A DNA stretch of 64,000 nucleotides from Microbacteriaceae bacterium PS02070 (GTDB lineage Bacteria > Actinomycetota > Actinomycetes > Actinomycetales > Microbacteriaceae): contig JASCPE010000001.1 in NCBI GenBank assembly GCA_029959865.1, forward strand, positions 1-64,000, in the 5' to 3' direction. Shown here piece after piece: positions 6,954 to 15,477 of the stretch (positions are counted from its first letter, which is position 1; each line of letters begins with the position of its first letter). The position numbers were made by a program, and so were the translations under genes. The notes beneath the pieces were generated by a model. The model had not been told where the DNA came from and searched no databases. It saw nothing but the letters and a program-made list of their open reading frames with translations.

Positions 6954-8150
6954 ATGCACGCACGCCCGACGTCACTGACCCCGTGGCTTCTCGCAGCGCT
7001 CGGTTTCATCGCCGCCGTCGGTCCCGTTGCGACCGACATGTATCTGGCGTCCTTCACCGCCATCGCCGAAGATCTCAATACCGAACCCTCCCGCGTGCAG
7101 CTGACGCTGACGGCATTCCTCCTCGGCATGGGAATCGGACAGCTCGTCCTCGGCCCCCTCTCCGACCGCTTCGGCCGCCGACGGGTCCTGCTGGTCTCCG
7201 TCTCGGTGTTCGCCGCCGCGGGCATCGCCATGGTGTTCTCCCCCACGATCGGAGTGCTGATCACCCTCCGCGCCGTGCAGGGATTCTCCGGCGCCGGCTC
7301 CGTCGTAATCGCTCGTGCGATCGCCGCTGACCTCAGCACCGGAGCCACCGCGGTTCGAGCCCTCAGCCTCATCGCGATGGTCGGTGCGCTCGGCCCGATG
7401 ATCGCGCCGCCGATCGGCGGACTCGTGAGCACCTTCGCGGACTGGCGCGGCGTGCTGGCCACGGTCGCGCTGATCTCCGTGCTCATGCTGATCGTCGCCG
7501 TGCTCGTCGTCCCGGAATCGCTGCCCGCGCACCATCGCAGCACCGGTGGTGCAGCCGTGTTCCGCGCGCGGATCGGTGGCCTCGTCCGCGACCGGGGCGT
7601 GATCGGCTTCGTCGTGGCGTTCGCCTTCGGATTCGCGACCATGATGTCCTACATCTCTGCATCGCCGTTCGTCGGCCAGACCGTCCTCGGCCTCTCCCCC
7701 CTCACCTACTCGCTCGGATTCGCCCTCAGCGGGACCGCGATGATACTCGCCAACTTCACGAACTCGCGGCTCGCGCCCCGCGTCGGTCCGCGGCGCATGC
7801 TCGCCGTCGGACTCGGCTGCGCGATCACGGCGTCGGCGATGTACACCGTCCTCGCCCTCACCGGCACTCTCACGCCGCCGACCTTCATTGCTGGCGCCTT
7901 CATCGCTTCCGCAGGCGCCGGACTGACGATGTCAAACGCGAGCGCCCTCGCCCTTGCCCGCACCGGCCCGCAGACCCGCGGCGCGGGCGCCGCACTCCTC
8001 GGCGCCACGCAGTTCTTCGCGGGTGGGCTCGCGAGCCCCCTCGTCGGCCTCTGGGGTGAAGACACCGCGGTGCCGATGGCACTCATCATGCTCACCGCGA
8101 GTCTCCTCGCCGCGCTCGGCGCGCTGTTCGGACGCACCGTGGACGACTGA
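6954..8150 (+). CDS. Bcr/CflA-type multidrug efflux MFS transporter
   Basis: A 398-aa twelve-helix major facilitator. The Bcr/CflA signature begins in TM1 with GPVATDMYLASF. The MFS motif A in loop 2-3 is GPLSDRFGRRRVLL, and motif C-like GALGPMIAPPIGG lies in TM5. The family exports drugs such as bicyclomycin or chloramphenicol by proton antiport in the cytoplasmic membrane. ATG at 6954 follows GGAG at 6-nt spacing; the ATG at 6942 lacks one. The substrate is not deducible. Confidence 0.88.
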   Translation: MHARPTSLTPWLLAALGFIAAVGPVATDMYLASFTAIAEDLNTEPSRVQLTLTAFLLGMGIGQLVLGPLSDRFGRRRVLLVSVSVFAAAGIAMVFSPTIGVLITLRAVQGFSGAGSVVIARAIAADLSTGATAVRALSLIAMVGALGPMIAPPIGGLVSTFADWRGVLATVALISVLMLIVAVLVVPESLPAHHRSTGGAAVFRARIGGLVRDRGVIGFVVAFAFGFATMMSYISASPFVGQTVLGLSPLTYSLGFALSGTAMILANFTNSRLAPRVGPRRMLAVGLGCAITASAMYTVLALTGTLTPPTFIAGAFIASAGAGLTMSNASALALARTGPQTRGAGAALLGATQFFAGGLASPLVGLWGEDTAVPMALIMLTASLLAALGALFGRTVDD

Positions 8151-8167
8151 CCCCGAGACCGCCGAAG

Positions 8168-9181
8168 TTACTGCTGGCCGACCGGCGCGCGAGTCGGGAG
8201 AGCCCAGCCCACGGAGGCGTGCGCACGCGCCCACGTCTCGAGAGTGGCGAACGCTCGCGCTCGGGGTTCCGGCCACGAGAGGAAGACATCGTGCACGGCA
8301 CCATCGATACGCCCGATCGTCACGTAGCGACCGATCTTCAGCGCCGCGCGGGCCACGTCCTCAACGGCGAGCACCGAGTCCGCGCTCGTCATCTGCTCTT
8401 CCCACCTCACCGGCACCATGGAACGCGTCGACAACATGACCAACGCGGGGCAGTCCACATCGATCGCTCCGCGGGCGATGTCGGCTTGGGCGCTGAGGAT
8501 GGCCGCGAACCACGCAGGATACGTCCGGAAGCCGCGATCGGGCCGCCACGTGTTGCGCTCCGCCCCGCCGGGGAGCGAGCCGATCTCTCGCTGCGCACGG
8601 GTGTAGAGACCCTCGTCGACCACGGGGTGGTTGCCCATCGGATCGTAGCGGGCGCGCATCTGCACGAGCGGCGCGAGCGCTTCGCGCCCGAGTGCCCCCA
8701 CTTGGAGCTCCAGCCACGGACTGTTCAGCACGAGCGCGTCGGCCTCCCCCGGGTGTCGCGACGCCCACTGCGTGAGCGTCAAACCGCCCGTGGAGTGCCC
8801 CATCAGCGCCAGCCGCCGGCCGTGCGAGCCCATCGCCTCTCGCGCCGCGGCGATGTCCTCGTCATAGGTTGCCAGAGTCGTGACATACCCCGGCGTCTGC
8901 CCCTTGCGCAGGCTGCGGCCGTACTTGCGCAGGTCCAGTGCGTAGAAGCGGGCACCCAGCGCCGTCCAGGCGCGAGCCAGCTCCACCTGGAAGAAGTAGT
9001 CCGACCAGCCGTGCACGTACAGCACATCGACGCCGCGCAGAGGGCGTCCGAACCCGCCCAGGAAGGGCGCGGGGGCCCGCACGAGGGTCGCCACGACCTC
9101 GCCTTCGCTGTCCGGCGCCAACTCGAGCGTGAGCTGTTCAAAGCCCCCGCCGAGTATGTCGTCCCGCCACTGCTGAGCCAC
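8168..9181 (-). CDS. Alpha/beta hydrolase (serine aminopeptidase/monoacylglycerol lipase-like)
   Basis: A 337-aa soluble hydrolase. The oxyanion region is VDVLYVHGWSDYFFQ. The nucleophile elbow GHSTGG is near residue 130 and is the main evidence. A late His in GAVHDVFLS completes a likely Ser-Asp-His triad. The fold resembles the Hydrolase_4 (S33) group acting on lipids or peptidic esters. GTG at 9181 is supported by a TAATCT hexamer 6 nt upstream. The gene is convergent with the MFS exporter. Confidence 0.82.
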   Translation of the reverse strand: MAQQWRDDILGGGFEQLTLELAPDSEGEVVATLVRAPAPFLGGFGRPLRGVDVLYVHGWSDYFFQVELARAWTALGARFYALDLRKYGRSLRKGQTPGYVTTLATYDEDIAAAREAMGSHGRRLALMGHSTGGLTLTQWASRHPGEADALVLNSPWLELQVGALGREALAPLVQMRARYDPMGNHPVVDEGLYTRAQREIGSLPGGAERNTWRPDRGFRTYPAWFAAILSAQADIARGAIDVDCPALVMLSTRSMVPVRWEEQMTSADSVLAVEDVARAALKIGRYVTIGRIDGAVHDVFLSWPEPRARAFATLETWARAHASVGWALPTRAPVGQQ

Positions 9182-9187
9182 GCTGTC

Positions 9188-9193
9188 AGATTA
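9188..9193 (-). promoter_or_regulatory. -10 element (leaderless) of alpha/beta hydrolase
   Basis: TAATCT on the minus strand, 6 nt from the GTG at 9181. Confidence 0.5.
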
Positions 9194-9241
9194 CCGGGGC
9201 GGCCCTGCGACCCGCAGTCTGCGGCGATTACACTCGGAACA

Positions 9242-9275
9242 CACCGCGACGCACTCACCCACCGCGACGCACTCA
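9242..9275 (+). repeat. 16-bp direct repeat upstream of the zinc dehydrogenase
   Basis: CACCGCGACGCACTCA is present at 9242-9257 and 9260-9275 (18-bp period, nearly two helical turns), immediately before the GGGAG ribosome site of the gene at 9288. It could be a tandem regulator site or a chance duplication. Confidence 0.6.
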
Positions 9276-9287
9276 AGGGAGAGCCCG

Positions 9288-10304
9288 ATGCCAAACCTCG
9301 CTGCCGTCATGCCGGAGTTCGGCACGATCGAAGTCCGAGACGTCCCGCTCTCCGAGCCGACCGGCCGCGACGTCGTGGTGAATGTCAAGGCCGTAGGAGT
9401 GTGCGGGTCGGACACGGCGTACTACACGGTCGGCTACATCGGCGACTGGGTCGTCGACGGGCCGATCATCCTCGGCCACGAGACGGCTGGGCAGGTCGTC
9501 GCCATCGGCCCCGACGTCGAGTCGATCGCCGTCGGCGACCGCGTCGCGATCGAGCCGGGCACCCCGTGCCGCGACTGCGAGGACTGCCTCGCCGGCCGCT
9601 ACCACCTGTGCGCCGACCTGGAGTTCCTCGCAACGCCGCCCTACGACGGTGCGCTCGTGCAGAACCTGGTGATCGATGAGCGCAACCTCTTCGTCATCCC
9701 CGATTCGATGTCTTACGAGGCGGCCGCCCTCTGCGAGCCACTCTCTGTGGGGATCTGGGCATGCCGCCGGGCAGGCCTCCAGCCCGGCGACCGCGTGCGC
9801 GTGACGGGTGCCGGCCCGGTGGGGATACTTGCCGCTCAGGTCGCGCGCGCTCTCGGCGCCGCGGACGTCGTTGTGTCCGACATCTCCGACTTCCGGCTCG
9901 GCATCGCCGCCGACCTGGGCTTCCAGACGGAGAAGGCGGGCGAGGTCGAGCCCGGCCCCGGCCACGAAGACGCCGACGTGCTGCTGGAATGCTCCGGAGC
10001 CCCCGATGCCCTCGCGACGGGACTGTGGCGCTTGCGCAACGGTGGCCGCGCCGCGATGGTCGGGCTTCCGAAGCAGGACGTCAGCTTGCCGCTGTCGCGT
10101 CTGAACGTCAAGGAGATCACCCTCTCCCTCGTCAACCGTTACGCGCACACGTGGCCGACCGCGATCGCACTCGTTGCCAGCGGCCGGGTCGACGTCGGTC
10201 CGCTCGTCACCCACCGCTTCGCGCTCGAGGAGACGGCGGACGCGCTCACCCTCGCGAGCCGCATCCCCGACTCGATGAAGGCGATCATCCTTCCCAACGG
10301 CTGA
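9288..10304 (+). CDS. Zinc-dependent polyol/alcohol dehydrogenase (sorbitol dehydrogenase-like)
   Basis: A 338-aa medium-chain dehydrogenase. The catalytic zinc site is C39 (VGVCGSD) with H64-E65 (GHE). The structural zinc loop has C94, C97, C100 and C108. The Rossmann motif TGAGPVGILAAQ is near residue 172, with an acidic residue following (VVVSDIS), which suggests NAD preference. The closest familiar group is L-iditol/xylitol/sorbitol 2-dehydrogenase. It oxidises a sugar alcohol to a ketose in the cytosol. The GGGAG ribosome site is well spaced. The duplicated 16-bp element upstream may be regulatory. Confidence 0.85.
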   Translation: MPNLAAVMPEFGTIEVRDVPLSEPTGRDVVVNVKAVGVCGSDTAYYTVGYIGDWVVDGPIILGHETAGQVVAIGPDVESIAVGDRVAIEPGTPCRDCEDCLAGRYHLCADLEFLATPPYDGALVQNLVIDERNLFVIPDSMSYEAAALCEPLSVGIWACRRAGLQPGDRVRVTGAGPVGILAAQVARALGAADVVVSDISDFRLGIAADLGFQTEKAGEVEPGPGHEDADVLLECSGAPDALATGLWRLRNGGRAAMVGLPKQDVSLPLSRLNVKEITLSLVNRYAHTWPTAIALVASGRVDVGPLVTHRFALEETADALTLASRIPDSMKAIILPNG

Positions 10305-10353
10305 TCACTCGCCCGCTTCGCACGCACGTTAAGTGCAGGACGAGGAAAGATCC

Positions 10354-11730
10354 TTAGTCCGCGTCGCGGGAGACCCTGACCATCTCGTCACGATCGACGA
10401 CCTTGATGCGGGCACGCTCGCGCTCCGCGCCGAGGGCGATCTCATGCTCGTCGAGCCGGTGCCAGCCGGCAAGGTCGGTCCACTGCACGCCACGCTCTGC
10501 GAGGAGGGCGGGGATCGCCTCTTCAGACGAGTCTTCCGGCTGCCACCACGACCCCTGGTCGTTCACGAGATGACGGATCGTCTCCATCGCATCCGACTTC
10601 GTGTGCCCGATCAGACCGACCGGACCACGCTTGATCCACCCCGTGGCGTAGACGCCGGGGAGCGGGTCGTTCGACCCATCGCCGAGGACCTGACCCTCGC
10701 GGTTGGGGATCACGCCGTAGCGGTCGTCGAACGGGACATCGGCCAGCGGCGAACCGAAGTAGCCGACGGCGCGATAGAACTGCTGGATCGGCACCTCACG
10801 CAACTCGCCGGTGCCTTCGACACTGCCCTCGCCGTCGGGACGCGTGCGCTCGTACACGAGCGCTTCGACGCGGCCGTTCTCGTCGGTACGAAGCTCCACC
10901 GGACGCGCGAAGAAGTGCAGGTGCAACCGGCGACTGGCCTCACCCCCCGCGTTGTTGACACTCGGACGCTTGCGCCACGACTGCAAGACGCGGTCGATGA
11001 CCATGACCTGCTTGTTGCTCGCGATCGCCGCCTTGGATGCCTCGTCATAGTCGAAGTCCTCGTCGTACACGACCATGTCGACGTCTCGCAGCTCACCGAG
11101 TTCGCGCAGTTCAAGCGGCGTGAACTTCACCTGCGCCGGGCCGCGACGACCGAACACATGCACGTCGGTGATGCGAGAAGCCGCCAGCCCCGCATGCACG
11201 TTGTCGGGAATCTCGGTGGGCAGCAGATCCTCCGCATGCTTGGCCAACACGCGAGCAACATCCAACGCGACATTGCCGTTGCCGACCACGGCGACGGACT
11301 GCGCGTCCAGCGGCCACTCCCGCGGGAAGTCGGGATGCCCGTCGTACCAGCTCACGAAGTCGGCCGCACCGAACGAGCCTTCGGCATCGATGCCGGCGAT
11401 GTCCAGGTCCGCGTCGCGAATGGCCCCTGTGGCGAAGATCACCGCGTTGTAGTGCTTCTTGAGGTCGGCCAGAGTCAGGTCCTCACCGAACGTGACGTTG
11501 CCGAAGATCCGAATGTCACCGCGATCGAGCACGTCACGGAGGGCATTGATGATCCCCTTGATCCGCGGGTGGTCGGGGGCAACGCCGTAGCGGACGAGGC
11601 CGTACGGCGCGGGCAGCCGGTCGAACAGATCGATCGAGACGTCGAAGCCGCGTTCTTCTTTGAGCAGGATGTCGGCGGCGTAGATGCCAGCGGGCCCTGC
11701 CCCGACGATCGCGAGTCGCATCTTGGTCAT
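10354..11730 (-). CDS. fprA: FprA-type ferredoxin/adrenodoxin-like NADP+ reductase
   Basis: A 458-aa FAD flavoprotein of the adrenodoxin-reductase type. The N-terminal FAD Rossmann motif is VGAGPAGIYAA. VRYGVAPDHPRIK is the family hallmark. The NADP site is VGNGNVALDVARVL, and the C-terminal YATGWIKRGPVGLIGHTKSDA binds FAD. It transfers electrons between NADPH and ferredoxin. The frame continues upstream, but ATG at 11730 preceded by AAAGGA is the natural start and matches the usual length of about 456 aa. It leads the quinone block. Confidence 0.93.
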   Translation of the reverse strand: MTKMRLAIVGAGPAGIYAADILLKEERGFDVSIDLFDRLPAPYGLVRYGVAPDHPRIKGIINALRDVLDRGDIRIFGNVTFGEDLTLADLKKHYNAVIFATGAIRDADLDIAGIDAEGSFGAADFVSWYDGHPDFPREWPLDAQSVAVVGNGNVALDVARVLAKHAEDLLPTEIPDNVHAGLAASRITDVHVFGRRGPAQVKFTPLELRELGELRDVDMVVYDEDFDYDEASKAAIASNKQVMVIDRVLQSWRKRPSVNNAGGEASRRLHLHFFARPVELRTDENGRVEALVYERTRPDGEGSVEGTGELREVPIQQFYRAVGYFGSPLADVPFDDRYGVIPNREGQVLGDGSNDPLPGVYATGWIKRGPVGLIGHTKSDAMETIRHLVNDQGSWWQPEDSSEEAIPALLAERGVQWTDLAGWHRLDEHEIALGAERERARIKVVDRDEMVRVSRDAD

Positions 11731-11786
11731 AGTGGTCCTTTCACACGCGCGCGCTCCGCCGGTCCCCCGGCGACGCGACGCGCTCG

Positions 11787-12848
11787 TCAGCTGGATCGAT
11801 CGACAACCACACGGGCGAAGCGCGTCAGCGCCTCGCGCACGGGTCCGTCGGGCAGCGCGGCGAGGCTCGCAACGGCATCCTGCGACCACTGAAGCGCCAG
11901 GCTCTTCGTGCGAGCGGTCACCTCGTGATCGCGCAGACGCGCAAGCGGCTCATCCAGAATCGAAGGGTCGGCGCCGTCGGCAATGCGGGCGACCCCATCA
12001 TCGATCGCCGCCTTGAGGGCACCTGAGCCGGGATCATCCGAACGACCCAGCAGAAGATATGGCATCGTCGGCACCCCGGCGCGCAGGTCCGTGCCGGGCA
12101 CCTTGCCGGTCTCATCGGCGTCGGCAGAGAGGTCGATGACATCGTCCAAGAGCTGGAAGGCGATGCCCACCCGCTCGCCGAACTGGTTCATCGGCTCCAA
12201 GTACTCTTCGCGGGCCCCGGAGAACAAGACCCCGGCGCGCGCGGACGCGGCGATCAGCGAACCGGTCTTGTCGGCGAGCACGTGCAGGTAGAAGTCGACA
12301 GGGTCATCGCCCGCCTGCGGACCGACCGTCTCGTGCATCTGCCCGAGCACGAGCCGCTCGAACGTGTCAGCCTGCAGCTTGATCGCACCCTCGCCCAGGC
12401 GCGCCATGAGCTGGCTCGCCCTCGAGAAGAGCAGGTCACCGGTCAGGATCGCGACCGAGTTGCCCCACACGACGTGCGCGCTCGGCACCCCCCGTCGAGT
12501 GTCCGCACCGTCCATGACATCGTCGTGATAGAGCGAGCCGAGGTGAGTCATCTCCAGCGCCGCCGCACCAGCCACGATCGCGTCGGTCGTGCCGGAGCCG
12601 AGCTGTGCGGTGAGGAGCGTGAGCATGGGACGCACACGCTTTCCCCCCGCCTCGTACAGATACCGGGACGTGATGTCGGCAAGCCCATCGCCGACCCTCA
12701 GCTCGCGAGCGAGCGTCGTCTCCACGCGATCCAGGCCCTCCTCGACAGTGTCGAGCAGCCTGCGCATCTGCGGGCCCGCGAAAATCCGCTCCGCCATACT
12801 CACGCGACTCGCCAGGGGCGAGCGGCGTGCGGCAGGTGAATGAGTCAC
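11787..12848 (-). CDS. Long-chain polyprenyl diphosphate synthase (menaquinone side chain)
   Basis: A 353-aa trans-prenyltransferase that builds the isoprenoid tail for menaquinone. The first Asp-rich motif is DDVMDGADTRRG and the second is DDVIDLSADAD; GGKRVRPML marks the substrate pocket. It lies 9 bp after menG on the same strand, which supports a role in quinone synthesis (heptaprenyl to decaprenyl; chain length not readable here). GTG at 12848 is used; an in-frame ATG at 12797 (MAERIF) is an alternative. Confidence 0.92.
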   Translation of the reverse strand: MTHSPAARRSPLASRVSMAERIFAGPQMRRLLDTVEEGLDRVETTLARELRVGDGLADITSRYLYEAGGKRVRPMLTLLTAQLGSGTTDAIVAGAAALEMTHLGSLYHDDVMDGADTRRGVPSAHVVWGNSVAILTGDLLFSRASQLMARLGEGAIKLQADTFERLVLGQMHETVGPQAGDDPVDFYLHVLADKTGSLIAASARAGVLFSGAREEYLEPMNQFGERVGIAFQLLDDVIDLSADADETGKVPGTDLRAGVPTMPYLLLGRSDDPGSGALKAAIDDGVARIADGADPSILDEPLARLRDHEVTARTKSLALQWSQDAVASLAALPDGPVREALTRFARVVVDRSS

Positions 12849-12857
12849 CTGTCCAGA

Positions 12858-13586
12858 CTACCTTTCCGCGGCTTCGCGCGGCTTCGTAGCCCGGTGCAAG
12901 GCCACGATGCCGAAGGTCAGATTGCGGTACGCAACACTGCCCCAGCCCGCCTCGCGGACCCACCGTGAGAGCTCGCGCTGGTCCGGCCAGTGGCGAATCG
13001 ACTCGTTGAGATAGTCGTACGCCTCCGCGTTGGAGCTGACCGCCTTCGCCACGAGCGGCAGGACGCGGTCGTTGTAGAAGCGGTACAGGCTGCGAAACGC
13101 CGGGTGCGGCGGGTGCGAGAACTCGCAGATCACCAACGCGCCACCGGGCTTGGTGACCCGCAGCAGCTCGGCGAGCGCCTTCTTCGGCTCGTTGACGTTA
13201 CGCAAGCCGAAGGACATCGTGACGGTGTCGAACGTGTCATCCGGGAACGGGAGGTCGGTCGCGTCAGCCTGCACGAATGCCAGGTTCGGCACGTCGCCGT
13301 AGCGGCGCTTCCCCTCCGCGATCATTCCGGCGGAGAAGTCCGCCGCCGTGACGTCAGCGCCGCTGCGGGCAAGCGAGACGGCGCTTGCGCCGGTGCCGGC
13401 GGCAAGATCCAGGACCTTCTGGCCGCGCCGCGGAGCGACCGCTCGCGTGGTGGCGACGCGCCACAGGCGGTCGTTGCCGAGACTCAGCACGGTGTTCGTG
13501 CGGTCATACGCCGGAGCGACCCGGTCGAACATCCCGCTCACGCGCGAGGGGTCTTTGCCGAGATCGGCACGGTGCGAGTCAGTCAC
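12858..13586 (-). CDS. menG: Demethylmenaquinone methyltransferase MenG/UbiE
   Basis: This 242-aa SAM-dependent methyltransferase carries out the last step of menaquinone synthesis. The motif I is [15 protein letters not shown], the family motif is [17 protein letters not shown], and [16 protein letters not shown] is the UbiE signature. GTG at 13586 is fixed by a TAGACT hexamer 6 nt upstream. It is followed closely by the prenyl diphosphate synthase, giving a tail-plus-methylation operon. Confidence 0.95.
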   Translation of the reverse strand: MTDSHRADLGKDPSRVSGMFDRVAPAYDRTNTVLSLGNDRLWRVATTRAVAPRRGQKVLDLAAGTGASAVSLARSGADVTAADFSAGMIAEGKRRYGDVPNLAFVQADATDLPFPDDTFDTVTMSFGLRNVNEPKKALAELLRVTKPGGALVICEFSHPPHPAFRSLYRFYNDRVLPLVAKAVSSNAEAYDYLNESIRHWPDQRELSRWVREAGWGSVAYRNLTFGIVALHRATKPREAAER

Positions 13587-13592
13587 CGTTCG

Positions 13593-13598
13593 AGTCTA
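13593..13598 (-). promoter_or_regulatory. -10 element (leaderless) of menG
   Basis: TAGACT on the minus strand, 6 nt from the GTG at 13586. Confidence 0.6.
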
Positions 13599-13608
13599 GG
13601 CGGACGCG

Positions 13609-14166
13609 TCATCCGCTCGAGGTTGCCGCCTCGTCGGCCGTGACCGCGCGCAGCACGGTGAACCACCGTTCGGCGGTCGCATCATCGAACGGGGCCTCCT
13701 CGTTTTTCACGCGTCGCTCCAGATCCGCGGCGAGCGCTTCGAGCCGGGAGACCACGTCCGGCGGGTACCCGAACAGCTCTCGATGCTCTTCCCACTCGTC
13801 CACGTCATCGATGAAGATGCCCCGCTCGTCGACGAGTTTGACGACGTCGAGATCCATGTCGATCCCCACCAGGCCCTCGCCGTCGAAGCCGACGGCCCAT
13901 CCCACGTCGATGTAGATCCGAACGTTCGGGTGCGCATCCCACGTCGTCGCACCGAAGGTTCCATCGGCGGGGATGAGGGTGACCGCGTCGCTACGGCTGA
14001 CCGCCTCGACACCGGGCCGGTGTGCGCGCCATCCGCGGCGTTGACCGACCCAGTCGCCCCACTCATCAGAGCCGAGGTAGACGACGTCTCGATGCCAGTG
14101 GTCGCGCCCGTCCCACTTGCGCCAGCGGAACACGAGCGGGGTTCCGGGGGCGGGTCGAGAGGGCAC
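13609..14166 (-). CDS. DUF402 domain protein
   Basis: A 185-aa protein matching DUF402. Recognisable blocks are KWDGRDHWHRDVVYLGSDE, then YIDVGWAVGFDGEGLVGIDMDLDVV, and an acidic C-terminal helix region. In other bacteria DUF402 proteins include FomD-like nucleotide hydrolases and ribonuclease-like enzymes with a metal site of Asp/Glu residues. Which activity applies here is unknown. GTG at 14166 has TAGACT 6 nt upstream, overlapping the divergent menF -10. Confidence 0.85.
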   Translation of the reverse strand: MPSRPAPGTPLVFRWRKWDGRDHWHRDVVYLGSDEWGDWVGQRRGWRAHRPGVEAVSRSDAVTLIPADGTFGATTWDAHPNVRIYIDVGWAVGFDGEGLVGIDMDLDVVKLVDERGIFIDDVDEWEEHRELFGYPPDVVSRLEALAADLERRVKNEEAPFDDATAERWFTVLRAVTADEAATSSG

Positions 14167-14172
14167 GCGGCA

Positions 14173-14182
14173 AGTCTAGAGT
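14173..14182. promoter_or_regulatory. Overlapping back-to-back -10 elements (DUF402 / menF)
   Basis: AGTCTAGAGT holds TAGACT on the minus strand (14173-14178) and TAGAGT on the plus strand (14177-14182), which share two bases. The first is 6 nt from the DUF402 GTG and the second 7 nt from the menF GTG. Both transcripts would be leaderless and the two polymerases could not occupy the site together. Confidence 0.6.
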
Positions 14183-14189
14183 TGAGCAT

Positions 14190-15464
14190 GTGACATCCCA
14201 GGAGCCTCGCCGTCCCGCGCTGCGAGTCTCCACCCGCCGAGTCGACGGAATCGAAGACCCCCTCGCGTACGCAGCTCCGGGCGATCCCACGGTCTGGACT
14301 CGGCGCGGCGACATCCTGGTCGGCATCGGCGAGGCGTACTCCCTCCCCCTGCGCCCGGGCTCTTCGGCGTCCGAGGCTGCCGCGCTGTGGCGAGAGCTCT
14401 GCGGCGACGCGGAGGTCGATGACCCGGTGAAGATCCCCGGGTCGGGACTGATCGCCTTCGGAGCCCTGCCCTTCTCCCCCACCAGCTCCCGCACGCCGAG
14501 CCTCGTCGTTCCCGCTCGCGTGATCGGCCGCCGCGGAGAGATCTCCTTCGTGACCGACATCGTCGACGCCGACGCTGCCGGCCACGCCGGCTCGCCACAC
14601 GCGGGCGAGCCGATCGGATACGGCGCGTATTGGTCGGCGACCTACGGTCCCGGCGCTCTCACCCCTGGCGGGTACGCATCGGCCGTCGAGACCGCGGTCA
14701 CGCGGATCGGGACGGGCGAGGTCGACAAGGTCGTCCTCGCGCGAGACATCGCCGGCGAGGTACCCGCTGGCGCAGATCTCCGCCGACTCGTCCGAGCGCT
14801 CGCGACCGCCTACCCCGACACGTGGGGCTTCGCTGTCGCGGGCCTCATCGGCGCGAGTCCGGAGACCCTCGTGACGGTGTCTGAACGCACCGTCACCGCA
14901 CGCGTCCTGGCGGGGACGGCACCGCGCGGCGCCGACGCGGACGAGGACACCCGCATCAGCGTGGCCCTTGCCACGAGCGCCAAAGACCTCGACGAGCACC
15001 GCTACGCGGTTCAGAGCGTCCTCCGCTCGCTCCGACCGCATACGTCTGCGCTCGCGGCCGCCGATGCGCCCTTCACCCTCAAGCTGCCGAACCTGTGGCA
15101 TCTTGCCACCGACGTCGACGCCGAACTGGCCGACGGAGCATCCAGCCTGGACCTCGTCGACGCTCTCCACCCCACTGCCGCAGTGGCGGGCTCCCCGACC
15201 GACGTGGCGCTGTCGATCATCGCCGAGCTGGAGCCCTTCGACCGTGGCTTCTATGCCGGACCGGTGGGCTGGATCGATGCGAGCGGAGCCGGCGAGTGGG
15301 CGATCGCGCTGCGCTGCGCACAGTTCGACGTCACCGAGGCGGCGGAAGGGCCCATCCCGTTCACCGCGCACGCCGGTGCGGGAATCGTCGCCGGGAGCGA
15401 CCCGGAGACGGAACTGTTCGAGACGCGGGTGAAGTTCCGCCCGATCGTCGATTCACTCGCGTGA
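14190..15464 (+). CDS. menF: Isochorismate synthase MenF
   Basis: A 424-aa chorismate-binding enzyme that converts chorismate to isochorismate, the entry step of menaquinone synthesis. The conserved C-terminal domain shows VDKVVLARDIAG, PETLVTVSERTVTARVLAGT (the catalytic Glu/Lys region), KDLDEHRYAVQSV, and HPTAAVAGSPTDVA. GTG at 14190 is chosen; the frame upstream is antisense to DUF402, and a TAGAGT -10 lies 7 nt before the GTG. A siderophore-type role is possible for this family, but the men neighbours favour menaquinone. Confidence 0.92.
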   Translation: MTSQEPRRPALRVSTRRVDGIEDPLAYAAPGDPTVWTRRGDILVGIGEAYSLPLRPGSSASEAAALWRELCGDAEVDDPVKIPGSGLIAFGALPFSPTSSRTPSLVVPARVIGRRGEISFVTDIVDADAAGHAGSPHAGEPIGYGAYWSATYGPGALTPGGYASAVETAVTRIGTGEVDKVVLARDIAGEVPAGADLRRLVRALATAYPDTWGFAVAGLIGASPETLVTVSERTVTARVLAGTAPRGADADEDTRISVALATSAKDLDEHRYAVQSVLRSLRPHTSALAAADAPFTLKLPNLWHLATDVDAELADGASSLDLVDALHPTAAVAGSPTDVALSIIAELEPFDRGFYAGPVGWIDASGAGEWAIALRCAQFDVTEAAEGPIPFTAHAGAGIVAGSDPETELFETRVKFRPIVDSLA

Positions 15465-15477
15465 GTGCGCGACCGAC

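Noticed and set aside
13707..15371. A 554-codon minus frame across menF and DUF402
   Set aside because: It overlaps two recognised genes. The predicted product has no domain pattern and biased composition, so it is a shadow frame.
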